This document shows positions 1 to 10,970 of a stretch of DNA of 64,000 nt, piece after piece (within the stretch, counting starts at the first letter, position 1; each line of letters begins with the position of its first letter). The stretch is from assembly GCF_025961475.1 (NCBI RefSeq), contig NZ_JAOQNS010000010.1:1-64000 (forward strand), given 5' to 3'. Both the position numbers and the translations under genes were made by a program. The notes below the pieces were generated by a model, which worked only from the letters and a program-made list of their open reading frames with translations, had not been told where the DNA came from and searched no databases. The DNA comes from Rhodobium gokarnense. GTDB lineage: Bacteria; Pseudomonadota; Alphaproteobacteria; Rhizobiales; Rhodobiaceae.

Positions 1-264
1 CCACCAGGCGATCGGAAACATCCCCCCAAAGGCCTTCGCCGATCAAAAGAAAACCGAAAACCCATCACCGAATTCGTGAACTTGCACAATTGCGAACGAG
101 CGAAGCGAGTGCGGCAATCCAGGGCCACGCGTTCCGAATATGTTGTTCTGGATCGCCGCGTCGGCCTCACGGCCTCCTCGCGATGACGGCATTCATCTGG
201 TGGCTTGCGATTCCGGCGGGTCGGGTGTGAGGCTATGGGAGCACCGGCAGGAAAGGAACACGCG
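1..264. other. Non-coding leader with no supported gene
   Basis: No convincing open reading frame is seen here. The stretch around 100-190 (AAGCGAGTGCGGCAATCC, then GGATCGCCGCGTCGGC and CGCGATGACGGC) has the look of an interspersed intergenic repeat of alphaproteobacterial genomes, but no second copy was found in this window, so that is recognition only. The last bases carry the ribosome binding site of the next gene. Confidence 0.4.
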
Positions 265-834
265 ATGCGCGACGGCCTGACGATTGAACGATCGGGCGTG
301 CGGCTGGAGGTCCTCGTCGCCGACATCACCACGCTTGAGGTGGACACCATCGTAAACGCGGCCAATGAGAGCCTGCTCGGCGGCGGTGGGGTCGACGGGG
401 CGATCCACCGGGCGGCGGGGCCGGAGCTTCTCGCCGAATGCCGCACGCTTGGCGGCTGCCCGACGGGCGAGGCGCGGCTCACTGGCGGCTATCGCCTGCC
501 GGCCCGCCACGTCATCCACACGGTCGGTCCGGTCTGGCGCGGCGGCGGCAGTGGCGAGCCCGATCTCCTCGCCGGCGCCTACCGCAATTCGCTCATGCTT
601 GCCGAGGAGGCGGGCGCTTTGAGCGTTGCCTTCCCGGCGATCTCCACCGGCGTCTACGGCTTTCCGGCCGACCATGCGGCGCGCATTGCCGCGGCGACGG
701 TGGCCGGCCATGTGGACGCCGGAACCGCTGCGCTGGAACGCATCGTCTTTTGCTGTTTTTCGCCGGAAAGCGCCGCCCATCACGTCGCGGCGCTGGAGGC
801 GTTGCCGGGACGGACAGCGCGCCGGGACGGCTGA
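265..834 (+). CDS. Macro-domain protein, probable O-acetyl-ADP-ribose deacetylase
   Basis: A 189-residue stand-alone macro domain. It shows the family signatures in order: the adenine-contact Asp-Ile at about residue 20, the ribose-binding loop '[20 protein letters not shown]' at 29-48, and the phosphate loop 'STGVYGFP' at 127-134. Proteins of this type hydrolyse O-acetyl-ADP-ribose or remove mono-ADP-ribose from proteins in the cytoplasm. The ATG at 265 was chosen because GGAAAGGA lies just upstream; the reading frame is open back to a TTG at 205 but that part lacks family resemblance. It stands alone, with no neighbour suggesting a specific partner. Confidence 0.9.
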   Translation: MRDGLTIERSGVRLEVLVADITTLEVDTIVNAANESLLGGGGVDGAIHRAAGPELLAECRTLGGCPTGEARLTGGYRLPARHVIHTVGPVWRGGGSGEPDLLAGAYRNSLMLAEEAGALSVAFPAISTGVYGFPADHAARIAAATVAGHVDAGTAALERIVFCCFSPESAAHHVAALEALPGRTARRDG

Positions 835-1120
835 GGGCCATGATCGGCAGACGTTGATTGCCGCCCGCCGGACGGCGCCTGACCGGCGGCCTGGCCGGCG
901 TCTCGTCGGTTCTCCCGATGTCTTCGGCCAGGAGCGTTCCATCTCTACTCGGAAACACCCTGGCCTGGCGGTCCGGTGCTGCCTCCCGACATCGCGCGGC
1001 AAGGTATCCGGAAGAGATTGTCCTGGACTTCAACTTAAAGATGCTGTACTTCTGATCAATCAATAATAGTAAAAAACATGACGGCTACTTTAGATGGCTG
1101 TCGGGGGAGGAGACTTCACG

Positions 1121-1426
1121 ATGACGTCACGGAAACCCAAGAGCATCTCGATGGAGCAACTGGGCGAACGCGCCAAGGAAGCGGTCGCCAAAGCGCTTGC
1201 CGGTCAGAGTGCGCTCACCGTCAAGGATCTGGAATTCGGCTTCCTGCCCGATCCTGGCATCGTCGGTTTCATCATTCGCGACGACGCCTTGGGCAAGGCG
1301 CGCGCGGCCGATTTGTCGAAGCTGGCAAGCGGCGTCGTGTCGGGCCTCGGCGATCTGGCCGGCGGCGCGGAGCCGGTCGTGCTGTTGCGCGACCGCGGCG
1401 GCACGATGGGGTATTTCCCGGTTTGA
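1121..1426 (+). CDS. Small hypothetical protein, first gene of a coupled pair
   Basis: A 101-residue protein preceded by a strong GGGGGAGGAG ribosome binding site. It begins with a basic, Ser-rich stretch, then an amphipathic helix (LGERAKEAVAKALAGQ). After that comes a region rich in Gly, Ala and Val that ends in LLRDRGGTMGYFPV. No signal peptide, membrane segment or recognised domain is visible. Its stop codon overlaps the putative TTG start of the next gene (TTGA), so the two are probably translationally coupled and functionally linked. I do not recognise the family. Confidence 0.7.
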   Translation: MTSRKPKSISMEQLGERAKEAVAKALAGQSALTVKDLEFGFLPDPGIVGFIIRDDALGKARAADLSKLASGVVSGLGDLAGGAEPVVLLRDRGGTMGYFPV

Positions 1427-1890
1427 CCGACGCGCGCGGCGCGGCGAAACCGGAACAGGCGACCATCGCCGTCGAATATGCCTGTCCCAGCACGCAGCCG
1501 GATGTTTCCGGCGCGCGCGTGCTCGGGATCGTCGAAGAGCAGGACGGCAGCCCGCACCTGACCTATCTTGCAGGCCACCGTCCTGTCGACGAGGCCGTCC
1601 TGAAGCTTGCAGAGCCGATGCGTCCCACCGAGGTGTTCCGGTTTGCCGGGACATGCATGAGTTCGCAATGCCGCCATTTCGACGGTGCGGACTGTCAGTT
1701 GGCGAGCCGGATTGCGTCTCGGTTGACCGAAGTCGTCTCGTCGCTGCCGGCCTGCACCATTCGCAAGACCTGTCGCTGGCACGCCCAGGAAGGACCCGAT
1801 GTCTGCCTGCGCTGCCCGCAGGTGACGACGAATTTCGACCTGGAGGACGACGCGATGCGGGATTTGGCCGGAATGGACCCCGCGACGTGA
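1423..1890 (+). CDS. Cysteine-rich hypothetical protein, possible metal or Fe-S binding
   Basis: A protein of about 155 residues whose likely start is the TTG that overlaps the stop of the upstream gene; no good ATG is near. The C-terminal half carries seven or more cysteines in patterns that suggest metal binding: C-x4-C-x7-C around 'CMSSQCRHFDGADC' and C-x4-C-x9-C-x2-C around 'CTIRKTCRWH...CLRCP'. The N-terminal half resembles no domain I can name. Similar cysteine-rich proteins are sometimes labelled nitrogen-fixation-associated, but nothing else in this window supports that role, so it is left unnamed. Confidence 0.65.
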   Translation: MTDARGAAKPEQATIAVEYACPSTQPDVSGARVLGIVEEQDGSPHLTYLAGHRPVDEAVLKLAEPMRPTEVFRFAGTCMSSQCRHFDGADCQLASRIASRLTEVVSSLPACTIRKTCRWHAQEGPDVCLRCPQVTTNFDLEDDAMRDLAGMDPAT

Positions 1891-2107
1891 GGAAGAGAGC
1901 GCCTGAACGCGATTTCCTGCGCCACGCCGGCGCGCGAGGCGAGCGCTTGGCTGCGGGCGGGTGATCGTTATCAACTAGCTGTGTCAGGATGCGGGCCAAG
2001 TCCGGGAGCCGGGCGTTGCCCGGCCTCGGCATGCGCTGTTGAGGCTGAGGGGTCGGTCGCGGGGAACGATCGTGGGCTCGCTTGAGGGCTGCCTGCGCGC
2101 CCTCGGC

Positions 2108-2217
2108 CAAAGCACCATCGCATCTTTTCTCAACCACGCCGCATGCGTCAGGCCGTTGTTCTGCGCGATTTTTTGTCCGCCAAATTCCTCACATTTTGGG
2201 AACATGCCTTGGCAGGA
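2108..2217 (-). repeat. Diverged copy of the hairpin repeat at 26.2 kb
   Basis: This stretch in the 620-base gap 1891-2510 aligns along most of its length with the reverse complement of 26199-26303. Shared blocks include TCTTTTCT, GCGATTT and TTTTGGGAA. Identity is roughly two thirds by eye, so it is an old copy. The rest of the gap (1891-2107 and 2218-2510) holds no gene I can support. Confidence 0.5.
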
Positions 2218-2510
2218 AAACGCATCGTCCGGCGTCGGAACAAACGGCCGGCGTGGGAGGGCGCCTTCCTGTCGTTCGCCATGCGCCCACGACGGGGCAG
2301 CCATGCGGCCCGCCGGGGTCCGGTCCGGGTCCGGCCGGGATGCCGGCCCGGGTTCGCCGGAACGCCGGAAGGCCTTTCTTTTCCAATGACTTAAAGTTAC
2401 GGCGCCGCAGTGCAGCATTTTATGACAGGAAAATGACGCGCGCCCCCTTACAATCGGCAAATCAATTTGCTACATGAGTGTCCCGCGGCGCCGAAAGGGC
2501 GCCGCTTTGG

Positions 2511-4208
<1,698 letters not shown>

Positions 4209-4398
4209 CTTAATTCCCCTTCCTATCTTTGGAATGATAGGGAATCTGACCGGTCATGAGGAACGTTTTGTAATCTTTTTCCGCAGCTATCCTCGCAACG
4301 TACGGACGAGCGCGATTTCATGGGGAGTCGGTCTTGGAGTGGGCTCCGGATGCCCAACGGAGGCTCCGGGCCTGTCTTCATCGCGCTTTGTCATTGTC

Positions 4399-4448
4399 GT
4401 TCCGTGCTCTTTCCTTTCCTGTTTTGCTGATTAGAACAAAACAGGAAC
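4399..4448. promoter_or_regulatory. LexA (SOS) box pair between recombinase and orphan HTH gene
   Basis: GAACAAAACAGGAAC at 4434-4448 is a perfect GAAC-N7-GAAC, the LexA operator form known from Alphaproteobacteria. A weaker GTTC-N7-TTTC is at 4399-4413. The site lies in the 421-base gap between the divergent recombinase (start 4208) and the gene at 4630, so it could repress either. The rest of this gap is AT-rich promoter-like sequence without a gene. Confidence 0.55.
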
Positions 4449-4629
4449 ATAATAGGATTATGGTCCTAGTATTTGCAAGTTTTATTTTGCCCAGCGCGGG
4501 GTTCTATTTTCTGTAATCTTGTGAAAGGCAGCCTTTGGCATCAAGAATGCTCTACAAGCAAAAGCCTGGAGCAGGGCATAGGACACAGCCCTATATGTTT
4601 GAATTCAAAGTCGGAATTTTGGCCGAACG

Positions 4630-5256
4630 ATGCCACGAAAAGCGAAAACCAAGCACCGGGCCCGCCCCCTCTACCATTCGGCAAAAATCAGCGCATACCG
4701 CTTCCGGAAGATATTATGGCATTTCGTGCGCGACCATTCCGCGACCGAAACGGCGCGCCAGACCGGCCTCAGCCTGAACAGCGTCCATGCGATCTTCCGG
4801 AAAATCCGGGTCTATTTCTATGAGGCGGGCTTGTTCACGGACTTCTACGGCGGCCAGGACCCGCTCGCCTATGAGAGTGACAATCCGCTGCTGGAATTCC
4901 AACTCCTGGAGTTTTACCTCAAACGGCACCGGACGAAGATGGGGCTGCGGTCGCCGACGACCGAGCCGCCCTATCATTTCGCGGAAAGCTGCTGGCGGTA
5001 CGACTTCCACGTCATGATGAAGGAACGCCGCTCCGAGCAGGTCTATGACATGATGCTCGCCCACCTGGTCGAGATCATCCGCATCTGCGGCCCGGTCGGC
5101 CGGAAGCCGGAGAACAGGGCCCTGGGCCTGCGGGCGGTCATGCGGCAGATGGATGGGCGCATCCTCTGGTTGGAAAGGAACGCACCCGGCTTCCGTCAGG
5201 ACCACCGGCGCGCAGCCCTGAGAGAAATCCGGGCTATCTCATCGGATGGAGAGTAG
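4630..5256 (+). CDS. Orphan HTH protein resembling the N-terminus of IS1595-type transposases
   Basis: A 208-residue protein. Its first 60 residues contain 'ISAYRFRKILWHFVRDHSAT' followed by a helix-turn-helix (ETARQTGLSLNSVHAIFRKI), the arrangement found at the start of ISXO2/IS1595-family transposases. The remainder lacks a DDE catalytic core: it has Tyr/Phe-rich and Arg-rich segments and no acidic triad I can identify. It may be a domesticated DNA-binding protein acting as a regulator or directionality factor of the element, but that is a guess from its position opposite the recombinase. No strong ribosome binding site precedes the ATG. Confidence 0.6.
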   Translation: MPRKAKTKHRARPLYHSAKISAYRFRKILWHFVRDHSATETARQTGLSLNSVHAIFRKIRVYFYEAGLFTDFYGGQDPLAYESDNPLLEFQLLEFYLKRHRTKMGLRSPTTEPPYHFAESCWRYDFHVMMKERRSEQVYDMMLAHLVEIIRICGPVGRKPENRALGLRAVMRQMDGRILWLERNAPGFRQDHRRAALREIRAISSDGE

Positions 5257-5633
5257 CGGGCCTGGGACGAGCGCTGGGCCGACGCTGCAAAAGCTCGTGG
5301 CAACACCTGGCCCGAAATTGAACCGACATGAACACGTGGCAAAGGTCATAGCGAGCCCTTCGGACTGAACGCAAGATGTGTGCGGTATGACACCGCACCA
5401 TCTTGGCAAGGGAGACGCTGCGCTCTCCCGTTGCATCCCTCTCGCCCTTGGCGCTTGCTCGGCATTGAGCCTCGCCGCGCCAATCAGCCGTATCGTCGGT
5501 TGACCACTCGCAGGAGATTTCGATCTCCCTGCACCCATCGACCAAAGGGCCTTCGCACCCCTGTGGAACCCCGACTCTCCCGAGGGGCCAACCGTTCGCC
5601 GATTGGATGCCGTCAGCGCATCGGCGCTGAACC

Positions 5634-5696
5634 CGACCAAGGGCGTTTCGCCGCCCCTGGACCCACGAGCAGGGCTTGGAGATTTGCCTCTCCACC
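5634..5696 (+). repeat. Direct repeat upstream of the Avs-like gene
   Basis: These 63 bases match 10727-10789 at about 80% identity by eye, including CGACCAA, the block CCACGAGCAGG and GGAGA...CCTCTCCA. A partial third copy (CATCGACCAAAG...GTGGAACC) is at 5536-5572. The two full copies lie in the same orientation on either side of the 4.6-kb Avs-like gene. The surrounding gap 5257-5928 is GC-rich, non-coding and otherwise unremarkable. Confidence 0.6.
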
Positions 5697-5928
5697 TGCA
5701 CCGAAACCATGCTCAGTCAACTGTCGGATTTATCCCCACGGCAGCCCCTTGGCGCGGGTCAACGGGTTTCCCGCATTTGCGGGAGCCCTTACTGATAACC
5801 CTTGCCATCCGGTCCTACCAATGAGCCGGACCAACCTTGAACTCAAAAATTACTGAAACATTGCGCTATGGAAACTGAAGACGATTTTTCTGTAACTCCT
5901 GAAAACCAGACTGTTGTAGCGTAGGACA

Positions 5929-8900
5929 ATGAATCCCGTAGATAAGAAACACTCCGATATTTTGAGGAGCGCGCTGCTCGCACTTCATCACTCCGGCCAT
6001 AACGGATTTGAGGGGTTACTCGGCATAGTTCTGGGCGAGGTCACAGGGCAGTCATTTCGTCTCGCCAAGTCCGGCTCGCAACGCGGGCGTGATGGCGACA
6101 GTGCCTTTGATGGCGGTGCGACTTACTTCGAAGGCAAGCGGTACAAGCAAAGCCCGAAGCCGGCTGAGATCACGGCTAAGCTCTTCGACCTTTTGAGTGA
6201 CGACGCAGGACAAGTAGACCTTTGGGTACTTGGTGCAACCTGTGAGATCGCAGCGCAGACTGCGACGGACATGCGCCGTGTCTGTGAGAGCCAGGGTATA
6301 GGCTCGGTCCTTTTAGACTGGAATGAAAATGACCTTGGCCCGCTTCTGGTGGCAATAGCCAAAACGGGTCAAAAGGCGAAAGACTTCATCAGCAAAAATC
6401 TCAATGGCAAAGCAAAGCCAGCCCTAATCAAGAATGCGCGTAGCGCGATTGACCATTTTGCAAAACATCCCGATCTGCCAGCTCGACTGGAATCGCTTCA
6501 CAGCGCCTTATCAGCCGAGGAAGCAGGACTAGGTTATGCGCGAAAGCGCAATCGCGAATGGATGACTTCCATCCTCTCGAACCGGGTCTCTGCACGCGCT
6601 CACTTTGGCCAACCACTTGCACCGAGAGATAACTCAGGGCTCACAGCAATAGCGCGACCAATCGAGGGCAAGCTAGCTGGAGCCTTCAAAGGAACTCCTG
6701 AAGCGGAGATATACGCCGTCATCGGTGAAGAGGGAGTCGGGAAATCGTGGTTAGCAGCATCTACCTGGCTTGCCAGCGACCCAGCATCAGTTTTTCTCTT
6801 GATTCCCGCAGAAGACCTGCTCGCACCAGAAGTTGTCAGCAGTTTTGAGACATACCTTATCGACAAGCTGGTACAGCAAACGGGAGGGCGTGTCTCTCCA
6901 CGGGCATCTGAGCGATGGAGCCGGCGAATCAAAGGATGGCGCGCCAACCCAAGACCTCACAATGTGCGCGTCACCATGGTTATCGACGGGCTCAATCAGT
7001 CCCTTAGGAACGACTGGTCAAGACGGCTGGATTATGCAGCATCAGAGCTTGCGAAGATCGGCGGCTGTCTCGTCATCACAACAAGAACAGCGCATTGGAA
7101 ACACCTCAAAAACACGCTTGCTAGCAAGGTTGCCGAGGTCCGAGTGGGCCAATGGACCGTAGCAGAAGTGCAAGCCATTCTTCGTAGCCGAAGTATCGAT
7201 TCAGGCGAGGTAAAGCCTGATGTTCTCGAATCACTTCGTAACCCGAGGATACTTGGTATCGCCGTGGATCTTCTCTCGAAGAAGGATGTCGAAACGATCG
7301 AGCAGCTTAGTGTTGGCCGTCTTATGTTTGAGCATATGCGCAAAGCTCAAACGACGGGTGCTGCACCAATGTCTGGCGCTCAGTTCGCCGAACTCCTGAA
7401 GGAGCTTGCGAACGAAACTTTGGCACGTGCGCAAAGGCAGCAGACTGATGATCTTCGTTTATTTGAGGAGAAGAACCATCAGGGCCTGCAAGACGCAGCG
7501 TCTTGCCGCTTCTTTGAGCCAGTGAAAGGCAATCTGCAATATGAGATTAAAAACGAGGGCCTCAATCTTGGGCTTGCGCTTTCTCTGATCGACGCCCTTG
7601 AAAAGGAACTGAGGAACGGGCGTAATCCCAAAGATCGCCTCGCTCGTATTTTGGAGCCAGTAAGTGCCCTCGATGAAGCCGCGAGCGTCGTCTTCCTGGC
7701 AATCCAAATCGCATGCCTGGATGATGAAGCGAGCCCGGAAGTCAGGGAAGCCCTGATCGAGCATTTCGTATCGTTGCAAAACTTGCCCATCAGCGAGGCC
7801 GAAGCCTTCGCTGTTTTGGCGCGAACAGCAGCGTCGTCTTTTCTTGCCGCGGCTGAGAGCGTGCACACCAGCAGCTCCCACGTCCCCAATGCCGATTGGC
7901 TACTTTATTCGCTTCTCAAGCATCGGGACCATCCCCAGGTTTGGGCAGAAATATCCACTGCTGTGCGGCGCTGGCTAGCCCTCTATTCACTTGCCCCCGA
8001 GCGAATGATGTTCAAATCGCAGGGGCGTGACTCTGATGCGGACGTGAGTGAGGAGCGCGCCAAGCGTCAGGATGTCCTCGACAAGAAGTCCGCGTCTTTG
8101 ACAGGGGTTGAGAGGAAATACATCAAAGAAAATCTTGTTGAGACAGATTACTGGCGCTTCGAAACGCTGCAACGTCTGGCCTTCTTTCTGCTTGCGGGTA
8201 AGCCGTTGGAAGGATTTGCTTGTGACCTAATAAAATGGAGCCTCTCAGATGCTCTCGGACCCGCCATACACGCCCCTGACAAAGAGTTTCGGCAGCTAAT
8301 TCGCTTCAATCGCGTAGACTGGAAGGAGACGCGGGCAGCGCTTATCAAGGAGCTGAAGGTTTTCGAGGGCGACAATTCTTTGGCCGTTGGTAAATGGGCG
8401 ATCGTTGAGATTCTGCGCGGAACCGGTGCGGTGGAGGATGCAAGGGAGGCCGAAGACCTCGCCGAATGGCTCACGCGTGATCGAGAGAAGTTCGAAGGAT
8501 GGTCGCGTATTGAGGACTATTGCGCAGTCGATCCATGCGATCCAGGCACGAATAAGCCTGACAATGTCGACGAGACTGCAAAGCAGTACCGCGAGATCGA
8601 TGCATCCAAACTTGCAACCCACATGGGCCAAGGAGAGCAAGATCATTTCTTTAACATGGCGCGAGCGGGGGTAGTGCGGTTTCATCTTGACGATGCGGTC
8701 GTCCCACATCGCGGGTTGGCAGACGATTTTTTAAAGAGAACGGGTTTCGCCAAAAGGCAAGCCGCCCTCACGCTGCTTGAACATAGCTCTGCGCTAACGC
8801 AGCAGCAGGCGCGCGATATTCTGAAGGTAGGACAAGAGACTGAGGCGAAACTCGACAAAGATAACCGTGACGGTCGGGATGAATGGCTTACTGCTCAATA

Positions 8901-10545
8901 TTGTATCTATGCCGCAATCGCCCATCTCACCGCAGACGAGCAGCTCGGGGCCATCGCTGGCATAAATAGTAACAACGTTCTCTTGGACATTCTCGACGCT
9001 CTGCTTCCGGCATCAAAAGAAACGACCGAGCGCGTGCTGGAACGTGTTCTGCAGTCAACAGACAGCAACAAGCAAATCTCGGCACTTGCTGCGATCGGAT
9101 ATTCCCGTCCCGACCTCTCGCCGCGCTCTCGTGCGATCATCGGAGAATTTCTTAACTCGGGCGATGCAAGCGTGCGCACTCAGGCCTTAGGAGCCGCTGC
9201 GGCTGGTGGCGATGACACCCTGCTGAAGCTGGTCGTTGCGAGTGGATGGGATGCACGTCCGCTCCGAACAGGTGAGCAGACGTTTGAGCGGTGGTATGGC
9301 TCTTCTGCGATTCTTGAAGCTGCGAAATCGGGGCTTATCCCTCTTGATGAAGCACTCGATCGGATGGACCTTCATCACTATGGGTTTGCTGCGCAGGCGC
9401 TAGGTCAAGCTGCGGCCAAAGAGATCGCAAAGCGTGTTGAAGCAGCGCTTATCAACGCGATTGGCTACACGCAGGGTCCCGATATGCCAGAAATGGTTAC
9501 ATCAACGCCAGATGCTGCGAGTTCGAGCCCGCCTATGATCTCGCTGAGTGATCCACCTCCGAGCCAAGATATTGCAGATAGGCTCGATCGCTTGGGTGAG
9601 ACGAGTGAGCAGTTTGATGCACGGCAAGATCGCCTTGCCCAGTCGTTCGATCGGTTCACAAAAGATCTGACATCGGCTGATGCGAGGCTTGTTCTTTCAG
9701 ACCTTACCCTGGGTGGGATGAAGGCGCTCATTGAGGCTGATGAAGAAGCGGGAAAGCGTTGGATTACCATACTAAGCAGTGCCAAGGATGCTCAGTTGTG
9801 CCACGTCCACCATGTTGCAACGCAAGTCGCGGTTTCCCTACCAGCCGGAGACAACGCCAGGAAACTGCTCGCCCGGCTTGAAGCTATCAGTCCCTCGATC
9901 AACCGCGTGGCGGGCATAGCGAAGGTTCCCGCACATTCACTTGCCCTATGGGGCAAAGCGGACGTTCCCGGTATCAAAGAAATCTGTAAGCACCGTCTTA
10001 TCACGCGTCGTGATGATGGCCAGATCGCGCTGGAGGTTCTTGCCGCAAGTCTGAGTGGGAAGTCTGCGCTTGTTGAGGAGACAATCGACGGCCTGCTCGC
10101 ATCCGGACAGCCCGCCGATACATGTTTGGCGCTTACGCTTTCTGGCTTTTGTGATGAAAGTGCCAATGCAAGCAGAGTTCTCGCACGCTTCGAAAAGGCG
10201 CAGGGCTATATCGGGATCGCCCACAAGGCTGCCAGTGGAGCCTACCAACGCAATTTGTGGGCACGGAAATGGTATGAGCAAATGAAAGGCGCCAAAACGG
10301 CGTTGGTGTTCTGGCGGGCCTCTGTTCTATTTAATAAGATCGTCGACGGGCGCTTCGATATCTGGTCGAAAGATGCAGGACCAGAGACGAATGTCTTCCG
10401 CGCGTTCCTTCCCACGGTGTTGCGGTCAATCGACCGCCGTGCCGAAAAGTGGCAAAAAAAGCGCAAAGACTATCTGTTCGGAGATAAGTCGCCTGCGGAC
10501 TTTTTCCTCCCTGAAGTAGCGTTCGCGGATAGCGCCACCGACTGA
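5929..10545 (+). CDS. Avs-like anti-phage protein: Mrr-like nuclease, STAND NTPase, helical repeats
   Basis: A 1,538-residue protein. Residues 20-75 look like an Mrr/PD-(D/E)xK nuclease: 'GRDGDS' at 53-58, then E-x-K in 'FEGKRYK' at 67-73. A STAND/NACHT-type NTPase follows, with Walker A 'GEEGVGKS' at 266-273, Walker B 'VTMVIDGLNQ' at 348-357 and an arginine-ending strand 'VITTR' at 382-386. The long C-terminal part is helical with HEAT-like stretches (about 1035-1110). This nuclease-STAND-repeat order and size match antiviral Avs proteins, where the repeats sense a phage protein and the nuclease then degrades DNA; the Avs4 type is the closest by architecture. The GTAGGACA ribosome binding site supports the start. 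Base composition is far less GC-rich than the host. Confidence 0.75.
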   Translation: MNPVDKKHSDILRSALLALHHSGHNGFEGLLGIVLGEVTGQSFRLAKSGSQRGRDGDSAFDGGATYFEGKRYKQSPKPAEITAKLFDLLSDDAGQVDLWVLGATCEIAAQTATDMRRVCESQGIGSVLLDWNENDLGPLLVAIAKTGQKAKDFISKNLNGKAKPALIKNARSAIDHFAKHPDLPARLESLHSALSAEEAGLGYARKRNREWMTSILSNRVSARAHFGQPLAPRDNSGLTAIARPIEGKLAGAFKGTPEAEIYAVIGEEGVGKSWLAASTWLASDPASVFLLIPAEDLLAPEVVSSFETYLIDKLVQQTGGRVSPRASERWSRRIKGWRANPRPHNVRVTMVIDGLNQSLRNDWSRRLDYAASELAKIGGCLVITTRTAHWKHLKNTLASKVAEVRVGQWTVAEVQAILRSRSIDSGEVKPDVLESLRNPRILGIAVDLLSKKDVETIEQLSVGRLMFEHMRKAQTTGAAPMSGAQFAELLKELANETLARAQRQQTDDLRLFEEKNHQGLQDAASCRFFEPVKGNLQYEIKNEGLNLGLALSLIDALEKELRNGRNPKDRLARILEPVSALDEAASVVFLAIQIACLDDEASPEVREALIEHFVSLQNLPISEAEAFAVLARTAASSFLAAAESVHTSSSHVPNADWLLYSLLKHRDHPQVWAEISTAVRRWLALYSLAPERMMFKSQGRDSDADVSEERAKRQDVLDKKSASLTGVERKYIKENLVETDYWRFETLQRLAFFLLAGKPLEGFACDLIKWSLSDALGPAIHAPDKEFRQLIRFNRVDWKETRAALIKELKVFEGDNSLAVGKWAIVEILRGTGAVEDAREAEDLAEWLTRDREKFEGWSRIEDYCAVDPCDPGTNKPDNVDETAKQYREIDASKLATHMGQGEQDHFFNMARAGVVRFHLDDAVVPHRGLADDFLKRTGFAKRQAALTLLEHSSALTQQQARDILKVGQETEAKLDKDNRDGRDEWLTAQYCIYAAIAHLTADEQLGAIAGINSNNVLLDILDALLPASKETTERVLERVLQSTDSNKQISALAAIGYSRPDLSPRSRAIIGEFLNSGDASVRTQALGAAAAGGDDTLLKLVVASGWDARPLRTGEQTFERWYGSSAILEAAKSGLIPLDEALDRMDLHHYGFAAQALGQAAAKEIAKRVEAALINAIGYTQGPDMPEMVTSTPDAASSSPPMISLSDPPPSQDIADRLDRLGETSEQFDARQDRLAQSFDRFTKDLTSADARLVLSDLTLGGMKALIEADEEAGKRWITILSSAKDAQLCHVHHVATQVAVSLPAGDNARKLLARLEAISPSINRVAGIAKVPAHSLALWGKADVPGIKEICKHRLITRRDDGQIALEVLAASLSGKSALVEETIDGLLASGQPADTCLALTLSGFCDESANASRVLARFEKAQGYIGIAHKAASGAYQRNLWARKWYEQMKGAKTALVFWRASVLFNKIVDGRFDIWSKDAGPETNVFRAFLPTVLRSIDRRAEKWQKKRKDYLFGDKSPADFFLPEVAFADSATD

Positions 10546-10726
10546 GTGAAGGGATCGTTGCAAGTCGCGACCTACAGCTGGCCGTACCAAGTCCCCTTGC
10601 ACGCGCCGTGTTGGGCGATGTGATTGGCGGCGACCGATGGCGCTGTGAATAGCACCAAGGCCCGGGCCATTTCATGGAAACCAGGAAGGGAGCTTTCGCG
10701 CTGCCCTTTCCTTGGAACCATCCCAT

Positions 10727-10789
10727 CGACCAAAGTCGCTTCACCGCCCTTGGAACCACGAGCAGGACCCGGAGAATTCCCTCTCCATC
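10727..10789 (+). repeat. Direct repeat downstream of the Avs-like gene
   Basis: Partner of the repeat at 5634-5696, same orientation, about 80% identical. It sits in the 425-base non-coding gap 10546-10970 that separates the Avs-like gene from the OLD nuclease gene. The pair therefore brackets the Avs-like gene as a unit. No gene is supported in the rest of the gap. Confidence 0.6.
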
Positions 10790-10970
10790 ATGCGCCTGCG
10801 CCATGGCTAAAGAATGGGCTTGTCGGGCCAATGCGCAGACGAGGAGCCGACGACCTGTGGGCGCTACTAAAAGGAGCAACAACCCTTTGCGCCGCTGACT
10901 CCATGGTGCTAATCTCAATTAAATCACATGTATTCAGACGCTTCGGCGAATAATAAACCGCCATAGACAC

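Noticed and set aside
1423-1890. Nitrogen-fixation protein
   Set aside because: The cysteine pattern is reminiscent of such proteins, but no nif gene or related context exists in the window.
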